A DNA stretch of 64,000 bases from Streptomyces sp. AJS327 (lineage in GTDB: Bacteria > Actinomycetota > Actinomycetes > Streptomycetales > Streptomycetaceae): assembly GCF_013450295.1 (NCBI RefSeq), contig NZ_SKBR01000003.1:992001-1056000 (forward strand), written 5' to 3'. This document shows positions 44,401-52,540 of this stretch, piece by piece (position 1 is the first letter of the stretch; each line of letters opens with the position of its first letter). The notes beneath the pieces were generated by a model. That model had not been told where the DNA came from. It worked only from the letters and a program-made list of their open reading frames with translations, and made no database searches. The translations under genes and the position numbers were made by a program.

Positions 44401-45020
44401 ACGCCCCCTGGCCTGCCGAACTGGCGGACGGTGCGACGACCCTCCGCCCGATAAGGCTGCGCGATCAGCGGGCCTGGCGCGAGGTCAACCAGCGCAACCG
44501 GGACTGGCTGCGCCCCTGGGAGGCCACCATTCCCCCGGCCGTGCCAGGGCGGCTCCCCACCCGCCGCCCGACCTTCCGCCAGATGGTGCGCCACCTGCGG
44601 GGCGAGGCCCAGGCCGGGCGGATGCTGCCGTTCGTGGTCGAGCACGAGCGGCGGCTGGTCGGGCAGCTGACGGTCGCCGGCATCACCTGGGGCTCGATGT
44701 GCTCGGGGCACATCGGGTACTGGATCGACCGTGAGGTGGCCGGACGGGGTGTGATGCCCACATCGGTCGCGCTCGCCGTGGACCACTGTTTCCGTACGGT
44801 CGGCCTGCACCGTATTGAGGTCTGTATTCGGCCGGAGAACTCGCCGAGCCGCCGGGTGGTGGAAAAGCTCGGCTTCCGTGAGGAGGGCATGCGCCCGCGC
44901 TATCTCCATATCGACGGTGCGTGGCGGGACCACGTGGTCTACGCGCTGACGGTGGAGGACGTGCCGGAGGGGCTGCTCGCCCGCTGGCACCGGGAGAGTC
45001 CGGGCGCCACCCACAAATAA
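44397..45020 (+). CDS. GNAT acetyltransferase, RimJ/RimL type
   Basis: A 207-residue N-acetyltransferase of the RimJ/RimL (ribosomal-protein/Ala) group: TTLRPIRLRDQRAWREVNQR, IGYWIDREVAGRGVMPTSVA (acetyl-CoA P-loop region) and RIEVCIRPENSPSRRVVEKL then GFREEG. No ATG, GTG or TTG exists in the N-terminal part of this frame. Protein similarity begins right after the CTG at 44397, which overlaps the mogA stop as CTGA and has GAGGGCGG about 8 bp upstream. I take CTG as a non-canonical, translation-coupled start. Confidence 0.88.
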   Translation: MNAPWPAELADGATTLRPIRLRDQRAWREVNQRNRDWLRPWEATIPPAVPGRLPTRRPTFRQMVRHLRGEAQAGRMLPFVVEHERRLVGQLTVAGITWGSMCSGHIGYWIDREVAGRGVMPTSVALAVDHCFRTVGLHRIEVCIRPENSPSRRVVEKLGFREEGMRPRYLHIDGAWRDHVVYALTVEDVPEGLLARWHRESPGATHK

Positions 45021-45192
45021 GAAACGTGTTCGAAATACGGCACGAAACATGTGTCGCCTGGCCACCATTTCCGCACAACTGCCGCCATCGAGCGGTCCGA
45101 TCACAAAAAAAGTTCGAGGGATCAGGCAGATCGTGCGACACACCACTCAATTTGGCCGTTGGGCCCAACCAATCCCCTCTACCGTGTGAGGG

Positions 45193-46524
45193 GTGAGCAG
45201 CAGTGGCCTCATCTACGCAGTCATCGTCGGGGCCTGGGCCGCCTACCTGGTACCCATGTGGCTCCGTCGGCAGGACGAGCTGAACGAGGCCCGTCCGACG
45301 GAACGCTTCAGCACCGCCATCCGGCTGCTGTCGGGCAAGGCGGCCATGGAGCGGCGCTACGCGAAGGACGCCGGGCGGCGCGACACCGATACGGGCGTGG
45401 TCCCCGTCGCCGACGACGCGTACCCGAGCGTCCCGGACGCCACTCCCGAGCGGGAGGATGTCGACGTCCGGGCCTTCGCCGATCCCAGAACCCTCGCCGC
45501 CGCCGACCCGGACGGCTCCGCGCAGGCGCGCGCCAGCGTCGACGGGCCCGAGCCCGAGGCGCCGGGGACCCCCGTCCGGGAGCGTCCGGCGGCGCGCGCC
45601 GGGCGGGACGGCTCAGCGGAACGCCCCGCCCAGGCCGGGCGCGGCGGCGCGGAGACCGGGCGTACCGCGCGCTCCGGGCGTACCGCCGCGGCCGGGAAGC
45701 GGGCCAAGGTCCTCGCCAGACGCCGACGGACCACGATGGCGCTGTTCCTCGCGTTCACCGCGGGCTCGATCGTGGCCGCCGTCGGCGGACTCGCGTTCCT
45801 CTGGGCGCCCGGCGTGCCCGCGGCGCTCCTGAGCCTGTACATCTGCCACCTCAGGGCGCAGGAGCGGCGCCGGTTCACCGTCACGATGGACCGCCGCGAG
45901 GCGGAGGCCGCCGCCCGGCGGCTCCACGAGCGCCGTCCGCGCGACCGCGCCCCCTCGCCGCGCGGCGCGGCGAGCGCTGAGCGGGCTTCCACCGGCGAGA
46001 CCTCTTCCCGGCACGCCCGGGCGCGCCAGGAGCGCGGGGACGGGGGTGACGACGCTGAGGGGGACGACCCTCCCGACGCGACGCCCGAGGGGCCAGAGCC
46101 CTCCGGGCACCCGCACTCCGGGTCCGAGCGCGACGTGCGCCCGGTGGCCGCCGACCGTCGCGCCCTGGTCGAGCAGACCGACCACGCCGAGTGGGTGGAC
46201 CAGCAACGTGGACGGGACCGCGACCCGGCCGAGACGGAGGGGTGGGACCCGGTTCCGGTACCGCTCCCCACCTACGTCAGCGCCCCGGTGGCGCCGCGCG
46301 CCAATCGGGGTGTGGACCTGGACGCTCCGGACACCTGGAGTTCCGCCCGGTCCAGCAGCGCCGGGGGCGCCCCACGGCAGCCCGACGTACCGCGGGGCCA
46401 GTCGGAACAGCGGGCCAGCTCTCCGGGGGCCACCCCGCACCCGCGGTCGGCGCCGCCGGACCGGGGCCGGACCCCGCTCTTCGACCAGTACGACGACTCG
46501 CACCGGCCCGCGGCCAACGAGTAG
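45193..46524 (+). CDS. sepX: SepX/GlpR-type divisome membrane protein
   Basis: A 443-residue actinomycete-specific protein. An N-terminal membrane segment (GLIYAVIVGAWAAYLVPMWL) is followed by a conserved juxtamembrane block (RRQDELNEARPTERFSTAIR), a long disordered Arg/Ala/Glu/Pro region, a second TM hairpin (TMALFLAFTAGSIVAAVGGL / FLWAPGVPAALLSLYICHL), and another disordered acidic tail. This is the SepX layout; in Corynebacterium the related GlpR recruits the MoeA-like Glp to the divisome, and a moeA gene lies upstream here. GTG at 45193. The 170-bp leader is AT-rich and contains GACAC (45137-45141), the core of the WhiA site. Confidence 0.88.
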   Translation: MSSSGLIYAVIVGAWAAYLVPMWLRRQDELNEARPTERFSTAIRLLSGKAAMERRYAKDAGRRDTDTGVVPVADDAYPSVPDATPEREDVDVRAFADPRTLAAADPDGSAQARASVDGPEPEAPGTPVRERPAARAGRDGSAERPAQAGRGGAETGRTARSGRTAAAGKRAKVLARRRRTTMALFLAFTAGSIVAAVGGLAFLWAPGVPAALLSLYICHLRAQERRRFTVTMDRREAEAAARRLHERRPRDRAPSPRGAASAERASTGETSSRHARARQERGDGGDDAEGDDPPDATPEGPEPSGHPHSGSERDVRPVAADRRALVEQTDHAEWVDQQRGRDRDPAETEGWDPVPVPLPTYVSAPVAPRANRGVDLDAPDTWSSARSSSAGGAPRQPDVPRGQSEQRASSPGATPHPRSAPPDRGRTPLFDQYDDSHRPAANE

Positions 46525-46705
46525 GCCCCAGGGGCGCGCGCCGTGGTCGGCCCGCGGCTCTGGCTCCGCGCCCCGCGCTCGTCGTACTCCGGGTGCTCCC
46601 GGGTGTTCGGGATGCTCGGTGAGGTGCCGGTGCGCCCGCTGTGACCAGCCAGAAAGCGGATTTCCTCACCACGCTCTGGGGATGCTAGAGTTTCGTTCGT
46701 CGCAA

Positions 46706-46779
46706 GGGCCTGTGGCGCAGTCCGGTAGCGCATCTCGTTCGCAACGAGAGGGTCAGGGGTTCAAATCCCCTCAGGTCCA
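46706..46779 (+). tRNA. tRNA-Ala (anticodon CGC)
   Basis: 74-nt cloverleaf: acceptor GGGCCTG/CAGGTCC with the alanine identity pair G3-U70, D-arm GCGC/GCGC, anticodon stem TCTCG/CGAGA with loop TTCGCAA, T-arm AGGGG-TTCAAAT-CCCCT. CCA is not encoded. It decodes GCG. Confidence 0.97.
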
Positions 46780-46787
46780 CAGACGTC

Positions 46788-46821
46788 AGAACCCCTGTCG
46801 GAGTCACCCGGCGGGGGTTCT
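46788..46821. terminator. tRNA-Ala terminator
   Basis: 8-bp perfect stem AGAACCCC/GGGGTTCT with an 18-nt loop, 9 bp after the tRNA, followed by TTCG. Confidence 0.75.
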
Positions 46822-46836
46822 TCGCGTTGTTGGGCG

Positions 46837-47172
46837 GTGCGCCGTCGCTCACGACGAGGGTCGGGTCACTCTCGGTCTTCACCCCCGACGGCCTTGGTGC
46901 CCACTGTTCGGCACGTTCTCCGATCCGGCGCCGCGACCACGGCCGCTGTCGGCCTCGGCGGCCTCTCCTTCGCGTCCGGCGCCTCCGTGCGGCCGCGGCG
47001 CACCGGCGAACTCCGTGTGCACACGGTCCTCTTCGACGGGGTCGAGGAGCTGGACTTCGCGGGTCCCGCCGAGGTTCTGGGGGGTACGAACGCCGGGGCA
47101 CGGTCTGGCGAGCCGCTACCGAGTGACGGCCGGTCCCGCGCCACGGCTTCCCGGCCCGCCGTAGGTCCGTGA
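46837..47172 (+). pseudogene. relic of a DJ-1/PfpI-type gene
   Basis: The segment RVHTVLFDGVEELDFAGPAEVL (about 47006-47080, read in two overlapping pieces of the frame) is the N-terminal signature of DJ-1/PfpI (GATase1-like/AraC-linked) proteins. It is not followed by the catalytic Cys domain: within 30 residues the frame shifts and stops, while a neighbouring frame continues with LASRYRVTAGPAPR. So only ~50 residues of the gene survive. It lies just downstream of tRNA-Ala, a place where insertions and deletions are common. Confidence 0.5.
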
Positions 47173-47489
47173 CGGACGGGAGTTCGCGACGGCCGGGGTT
47201 CGTGAACGTCCGTGTGGGCCCCGGGGTTGGGTGCCGCCGGTACCCAGCCCCGGGGACGCGCGCTGGGCGAAGGGCGCTCCGGCGCGGACGGGCTTCTGTC
47301 GCGGGGGTACGTCGGCGTCGGGGCGGTCGGCCGTGCGGGGTGGGGGTCGGCGAGGGGGCGCGTCGTCCTCGTGACGCGCGTGCCGATACGCGGTGTCTCC
47401 CGCGCCACGTGCCAGCGTGGCCTCCCGCTAGGCGGGTGGTCGCCCCAGGTGAACGGCCGCCCGCGCCGTGCCGTGGGAAGTGAGACAGC
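47173..47489. other. intergenic before the FUSC gene
   Basis: About 0.32 kb; contains small Arg/Gly-rich frames only. The FUSC promoter is presumably near 47430-47480. Confidence 0.4.
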
Positions 47490-48725
47490 GTGAACGCGGT
47501 GGACGTGGTGCGAGAGGCGCCGGACTATCTCCGGAAGCGGGTGGCCGAGTGGCGGCGCAACCAGGCCGTCGCGCAGACCGTGCGCGCCACGACGGCGGCG
47601 ACCCTCGCCTACGTGGTCGCCCTCCAGCTCAGCCCGGAGGCGGCCCCGCTGACCGCCCCGTTGACGGCGCTGCTGGTCGTGCAGGTCACCCTGTTCGCGA
47701 CGTTGAAGATGGGGTTCCGGCGGGTGAACTCGGTCGTGGTCGGGGTGCTGATCTCGGTCGGCTTCGGCTCGCTCGTCGGACTGCACTGGTGGAGCCTCGG
47801 CCTGGTCATCCTGGCGGCGCTGATCGCGGGGCGGCTGGTGCGGGCGAACGAGTTCGTCAACGAGGTGGCGATCAGCGCCATGCTCATCCTGGGCGTGGCC
47901 GGTAACACCGAGGACGCCTGGGCCCGTGTGGTGGACACCCTGATCGGCGCGGTGGTCGGCCTCGCGTTCAACCTGTTCTTCGCGCCGCCCCTGTGGGTGG
48001 AGACCGCCCGCGAGTCGATGGAGGACCTGGCGCGCCGGATGCGGCGTCTGCTCGTGGAGACCGCGGGCGCGCTGGGCACGCCCGCCCCGGTCGGGCGGAC
48101 GGCGGCGCGGCTGGAGGAGGCGCGCCGGCTGGACCTGGAGATCGCCGAGGTCGACGTCCTGCTCCAGCAGGCCGAGGAGAGCCTGCGGCTCAACCCGAGG
48201 GTGCGGGAGGCGCAGCTGTCCCGTGCGGTGCTGCGCACCGGGCTGGACACGCTGGAGGTGTGCGCGGTGATCCTCCGGGTGCTCGTCCGGTCGCTGCGTG
48301 ACCTCTCCCAGAAGCGCGACGAGGACGAGCCGCTCATCCCGCAGTGGATCGAGCCCGACCTGGAGTCGATGTTCGCGCATGTGGGAGGGGCGCTGGTGAG
48401 CTTCTCGGTGCTGGTCACCACGGATGCCAGCGGCGACGCCGAGCAGGCGGAGGAGCGGTTGAGCACCGAGCTGGAGTCCGCGCGGGCCACCCGGGACCGG
48501 GTGGCCCAGCTGTTGCTGGAGAAGGTGCAGGAGGACCCGGAGCAGTGGCAGCACTTCGGGGCCCTGCTCGCACAGATCGACCGGGTGCTGGACGAGCTGA
48601 AGCCGGAGAACCGCAGCCAGCGGCTGCTGGACGAGCTGGACCGGAACACACGGGAACTGCGGGAACGCTTCCCCCGCCTCAGTAAGCTGCGGCAGCGCTT
48701 CAGCCGCCGGGAGCGTCCCGCCTGA
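47490..48725 (+). CDS. aromatic acid exporter family (FUSC/ArAE) membrane protein
   Basis: A 411-residue protein. The N-terminal ~170 residues hold several close membrane segments (TTAATLAYVVALQLSPEAAP; LTALLVVQVTLFATLKMGF; VVVGVLISVGFGSLVGL; LVILAALIAGRLV; LIGAVVGLAFNLFFAPPLWV). The rest is a cytosolic helical/coiled-coil region (ESMEDLARRMRRLLVET ... ARLEEARRLDLEIAEVDVLL). This half-size layout fits the ArAE/YqjA-like FUSC group of aromatic-acid exporters. GTG at 47490. Substrate unknown. Confidence 0.9.
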   Translation: MNAVDVVREAPDYLRKRVAEWRRNQAVAQTVRATTAATLAYVVALQLSPEAAPLTAPLTALLVVQVTLFATLKMGFRRVNSVVVGVLISVGFGSLVGLHWWSLGLVILAALIAGRLVRANEFVNEVAISAMLILGVAGNTEDAWARVVDTLIGAVVGLAFNLFFAPPLWVETARESMEDLARRMRRLLVETAGALGTPAPVGRTAARLEEARRLDLEIAEVDVLLQQAEESLRLNPRVREAQLSRAVLRTGLDTLEVCAVILRVLVRSLRDLSQKRDEDEPLIPQWIEPDLESMFAHVGGALVSFSVLVTTDASGDAEQAEERLSTELESARATRDRVAQLLLEKVQEDPEQWQHFGALLAQIDRVLDELKPENRSQRLLDELDRNTRELRERFPRLSKLRQRFSRRERPA

Positions 48726-48860
48726 CGGCCCGCCAGCCAGCCGTGGGCGGGGGACGCGGAGGACGCTCGGCGCTGGACGTGCTCGGCGGTGGAACGCGTC
48801 GTCGGGGGAGGGGCCCGGTGGCGGGCGGGGTGTGGGGTTCCGCCGTCCGTGCGGCGGTGG

Positions 48861-49586
48861 TCAGCGGGCGGGGCGGGGTGGTTCGGGCAGGCGCCAGATC
48901 TCCTCACCGTCGTGCGTGCCGCCGGTCGGGCGGAGGCCCACGGCGGAGGCGACGCCCGCGGAGGCGTGGTGCGCTGGGTGGACGTGCGCGACGATCCGCG
49001 TGATCCCGTGCCGCCGCAGCCAGCCGACGAGCCCGTGCGCGGCCTCGGTGGCGAAGCCACGCCGCTGCCATTCCGCGCCGACCACCCACGCGATCTCCGC
49101 GCTCGCCGCCGCCACGTTCGCCGTGCCCGCCGTGACCTCCGGGTTCGTACCGACGACGGCGGTGACCGCACCGGCTGCCCCCGCCCCGCGCGGGTGGGGC
49201 GTGCCGTGCGCGCCGCCGGTGTTCTCCGCGCCGTCCGTCTGGTGTGGCGGGGCGGGGTGGACGACGGTGGCCTGCACTGTTCCGGCGAGGCGGCGGGTCG
49301 ACCGGACGTGGATCACCCAGTTGTGCCAGCCGACCCCCGGATCCGGGCCGCCCGCGACGAGCCGTTCGTAGCGCGCGCGGAGGTCGTGGACGCCGGGTGG
49401 GCCGCCGCCGGTGAAGGTGTACAGCTCCGGAGCGGACAGCACCCGCGCCATCTCCTCGGCGTGCGTGACGCGCAGCGGTAGCAGCACGAGCCGGTCCGTC
49501 CCGATCCGCTCGGTGGCGAACCGCCCGGTGACGGTACGGACGGCCGGTTCCGCGCCGTTCGTTCCGGCGGCTGGTGTCTCGCGCAC
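48861..49586 (-). CDS. GNAT N-acetyltransferase
   Basis: A 241-residue GNAT-family protein: TERIGTDRLVLLPLRVTHAE at the N-terminus, GWHNWVIHVRSTRRLAGTVQ, and the acetyl-CoA region AEIAWVVGAEWQRRGFATEA followed by AAHGLVGWLRRHGITRIVAHV. A ~45-residue Ala/Gly/Thr/Pro-rich insertion sits between core strands (about residues 112-155), unusual for the family. The ATG at 49586 fits; no partner gene is adjacent. Substrate unknown. Confidence 0.9.
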   Translation of the reverse strand: MRETPAAGTNGAEPAVRTVTGRFATERIGTDRLVLLPLRVTHAEEMARVLSAPELYTFTGGGPPGVHDLRARYERLVAGGPDPGVGWHNWVIHVRSTRRLAGTVQATVVHPAPPHQTDGAENTGGAHGTPHPRGAGAAGAVTAVVGTNPEVTAGTANVAAASAEIAWVVGAEWQRRGFATEAAHGLVGWLRRHGITRIVAHVHPAHHASAGVASAVGLRPTGGTHDGEEIWRLPEPPRPAR

Positions 49587-49687
49587 GGGCGGTGCCCCCT
49601 TCTGACAGTCGGGCGCGGCGTACGCCGTGCGGGAAGGGGCGGCCGCCCGGTGGTGGGTGTGGGGAGAGGGGTGGTGGCTGGCGGGGG

Positions 49688-50518
49688 TCAGGGTTTGAGG
49701 GCCACGCCGCCCCAGACGCCGACCTCGGTGGAGGCCACCATGCCGGGCAGTTGGGCCATGCCGTCGGACTCCAGCTCGGGCCGCCAGTCGCAGGTGGCGA
49801 CGACGCCGGGGGGGACGGTGCGCAGGTCCGCGAAGAACCGCTCGACCTCGCTCTTGGGGCGGGGGCGGCAGATCATGCCGCGTGCGGTGTAGGTGTCGGC
49901 CAGCAGTTGCATGTCCGGGTCGAGGTCGCAGGTGGCGTGGGTGAGGGCGAGGGCGCTGCCGGAGGGCAGCGGGTCCAGCAGGGTGCGGGTGAGGGCGTGC
50001 GGGTCGGACTCGTCGTCCACGAAGTGCAGCACGGCGATCAGCGAGAGCGCGACGGGCTGGGTGAAGTCGACTATGCGCTGGGCGTGTTCGAGGATGCTCG
50101 CGGGTTCGCGCACGTCGGCTGGGACGTAGGCGGTGGCGCCCTCCTCGGTGCCGTTGAGCAGGGCACGGGCGTAGGTGAGCACGATCGGGTCGTTGTCGGT
50201 GTAGACGACGCGCGCGTCCGGGAGTTCGTGCTGCGCGACCTGGTGGAGGTTGGGTTCGGTGGGGACGCCGGTGCCGATGTCGATGAACTGCCGGATGCCG
50301 TGCTCGCGGGCGAGGTAGCGCACGGCCCGGTGCATGAAGGCGCGGTTCTGCCGGGCGGCGACCATCGCGTTCGGATAGACCTGGAGGGAGGCGGCGGCGG
50401 CCTGCCGGTCCACGGCGTAGTTGGTCTTGCCGCCGAGGAAGTAGTCGTAGAGGCGCGCCGGATGGGGGCGCTGTAAGCCCAGGTCGCCGGGGTTCGGCGG
50501 GGTGCTCTGGTCAGTCAT
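49688..50518 (-). CDS. SAM-dependent methyltransferase, DUF574/Methyltransf_19 type
   Basis: A 276-residue member of the DUF574 family, which streptomycetes carry in many copies. It starts PHPARLYDYFLGGKTNYAVD, typical of the family, and has the SAM-binding loop FIDIGTGVPTEPNLHQVA, VVYTDNDPIVLTYARALL and the VALSLIAVLHFVDDE block. Substrate unknown. The ATG at 50518 places the conserved YDYFLGGK near the N-terminus, as usual. Confidence 0.93.
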   Translation of the reverse strand: MTDQSTPPNPGDLGLQRPHPARLYDYFLGGKTNYAVDRQAAAASLQVYPNAMVAARQNRAFMHRAVRYLAREHGIRQFIDIGTGVPTEPNLHQVAQHELPDARVVYTDNDPIVLTYARALLNGTEEGATAYVPADVREPASILEHAQRIVDFTQPVALSLIAVLHFVDDESDPHALTRTLLDPLPSGSALALTHATCDLDPDMQLLADTYTARGMICRPRPKSEVERFFADLRTVPPGVVATCDWRPELESDGMAQLPGMVASTEVGVWGGVALKP

Positions 50519-50690
50519 GGTCACTCCGGCCTTCGGGTTCTGGTGACGCGTCACTCTGCTCCGCTCCAGCCTAGGCGGCCAGGGGTGGGGCGATGGGGTT
50601 TCCGCGGTGCGGGCACTTCTCGGGGGCATGTGCCGGAAGCCGGGCCGCGCGAGCAAGCCCGGGCGGGGGTGGGGTGGGGACGGACGTGGT

Positions 50691-51530
50691 TCAGCCCTTG
50701 GTGGCGCCCTGGAGGAGACCGGCGACGAAGCTGCGCTGGAAGAGCAGGTAGAGCAGCACGATCGGCAGCATGACGATGATGGTGCCCGCCGCCAAGGTGG
50801 GCACGTCGGTGCTGTTCTGGCCGACGAAGAAGCCCAGTCCGGCGGGGGCGGTGCGCATGTCGGCGTTCTGGATGAGCACCAGCACCAGCAGGAACTGGTT
50901 CCAGGACCACATGAACACCAGCACGCCGAGGGTGGTCAGGGATGGGCGTGCCAGCGGCAGCAGCACCCGGAACAGGATGGTGGCGGAGGAGGCTCCGTCG
51001 ACCCGCGCGGCCTCGGTGAGGGAGCGGGGCGTGGTGCGGAAGTGGGTGCGCATCCAGAACACGCTGAACGGCAGGAACAGCGCGATCTCCACCAGGATCA
51101 CGCCGAGGTGGGAGTCGGTCAGTCCCACCTGGCGCAGGTCGAAGTAGAGGGGGACGACGACGAGTTCGACGGGGATGGTGAGCCCGGCGATGAAGAAGGC
51201 GGTGACGGCGTTGGCGCGCGGCAGGTCCATGGTGCCCAGCGCGTATCCGGCGAGGCCGGACAGCAGCAGGGTGGCGGGGACGACCCCGGCGGCGATGACG
51301 AGGCTGGAGCGGATCAGGTCGGAGAAGCCCGCCACGGTCCACGCCTGCCGGTAGTTGTCCAGACTCCATCGCTCGGGCCAGGCGAGGCCGGTGACCGGTT
51401 CGCCCGCCGGTTGCATCGAGGCGAGGAAGACGCTGAGGAACGGGATGGCGACGGCCATCGCGAGCACGGTGAGCAGCGCGTATCCGGACCACTTCTCGGT
51501 CGTGGTCGCTGCCGTGGAGCCGGTGTTCAT
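50691..51530 (-). CDS. carbohydrate ABC transporter permease (MalG type)
   Basis: A 279-residue inner-membrane permease with six hydrophobic segments. The EAA coupling loop is TEAARVDGASSATILFRVLL, the C-terminus SFVAGLLQGATKG is typical of CUT1 MalG-like subunits. The ATG at 51530 overlaps the stop of the partner permease (ATGA). No ATPase gene is in the cluster; a shared MsiK-type ATPase is the usual solution in streptomycetes. Confidence 0.94.
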   Translation of the reverse strand: MNTGSTAATTTEKWSGYALLTVLAMAVAIPFLSVFLASMQPAGEPVTGLAWPERWSLDNYRQAWTVAGFSDLIRSSLVIAAGVVPATLLLSGLAGYALGTMDLPRANAVTAFFIAGLTIPVELVVVPLYFDLRQVGLTDSHLGVILVEIALFLPFSVFWMRTHFRTTPRSLTEAARVDGASSATILFRVLLPLARPSLTTLGVLVFMWSWNQFLLVLVLIQNADMRTAPAGLGFFVGQNSTDVPTLAAGTIIVMLPIVLLYLLFQRSFVAGLLQGATKG

Positions 51531-52405
51531 GTCGCGGACCTCGACAGACGGTTGATGACGTAGACGAGTACGAGGATCAGTCCGCTCAGCACGGTGGCGA
51601 GCGCCGCCGCGAGGCCCACCTGCGCGTCGGAGAAGGCCAGGCGGTAGACGAGCAGGCTGGGCACGGTGGTCTGTTCGCCGGGCCCGCCGTTGGTGGTCAC
51701 GTAGACGATGTCGAAGCTGGCCAGCGCGGCGACGGTGGTGACGGTCAGGGCGACGGCGATCTCGCCGCGCAGCTGCGGCAGGGCGACGGAGCGGAACTCC
51801 CGTACCGGGCCCGCGCCGTCCAGCCGCGCCGCCTCGTACAGGCTCGGGTCGACCTTCGCCACACCGCTGAGGAAGAGCATCACGCACAGTCCGCTGAGCA
51901 CCCAGGCGCCGACCAGGCCGACGGCGACCAGCGCGCTGTCGAAGTCGCCCAGCCAGGCCCGGGTCAGGCCGTCCAGGCCGACGGCCCGGAACGTCTGGTT
52001 GACCAGCCCGTCCTCGCCGTAGAGCCAGCGCCAGGTCACGCCGACGGCGACGAGCGGCACCACGTGCGGCAGCATGAACAGCAGCCGGAACGCGCCCATT
52101 CCGGGGCGGCGGTAGCGCGCCAGCAGGGCTGTCAGGACGAGGCCCGCCAGGATCGGCAGGACGGAGAAGAAGACCACCAGCACGAGTGCGTTGACCACCG
52201 ACCGGCGCAGCACCGAGTCGGTCAGCACCGTGCGGTAGTTGTCGAGTCCGGCCCAGCCGCCGAGCGTCACCCCGTCCCAGTCGAAGAGGGACAGGTAGAC
52301 GGTGTGCAGCGCGGGCAGCACCGCGAAGGTCACGTACACCAGGAGCGCGGGCAGGACGTACAGGTAGCCGCGCAGGCGCCGCCGCCGGGTGGTCAGCCGC
52401 GCCAT
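51527..52405 (-). CDS. carbohydrate ABC transporter permease (MalF type)
   Basis: A 292-residue permease with six TM segments (YLYVLPALLVYVTFAVLPAL; ALVLVVFFSVLPILAGLVL; LLFMLPHVVPLVAVGV and others). The EAA loop is YEAARLDGAGPVREFRSVAL, with PQL after it. It overlaps the second permease by four bases and is preceded by the binding-protein gene, all minus strand. Confidence 0.94.
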   Translation of the reverse strand: MARLTTRRRRLRGYLYVLPALLVYVTFAVLPALHTVYLSLFDWDGVTLGGWAGLDNYRTVLTDSVLRRSVVNALVLVVFFSVLPILAGLVLTALLARYRRPGMGAFRLLFMLPHVVPLVAVGVTWRWLYGEDGLVNQTFRAVGLDGLTRAWLGDFDSALVAVGLVGAWVLSGLCVMLFLSGVAKVDPSLYEAARLDGAGPVREFRSVALPQLRGEIAVALTVTTVAALASFDIVYVTTNGGPGEQTTVPSLLVYRLAFSDAQVGLAAALATVLSGLILVLVYVINRLSRSAT

Positions 52406-52540
52406 CGCGGTCCCTCCCCGGGCGCGCCGGAACCCCGGGCGGCGGTGGGTGACGCGCTTCGAGGCTCCGGGAGCCGGAGGTGCCGCCCGGGGCTGGCGGG
52501 ATGGTCGGCGCCCGGCAGGGGAGCGGGTGAACCGCCGTAC

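Noticed and set aside
46046..47164. 372-codon plus-strand frame crossing sepX and tRNA-Ala
   Set aside because: Runs through a tRNA gene and through sepX in the wrong frame; only its last residues touch the DJ-1-type relic.
49688..50518. DUF574 methyltransferase as unusual
   Set aside because: The family is present in many copies in streptomycetes and nothing in this copy differs.
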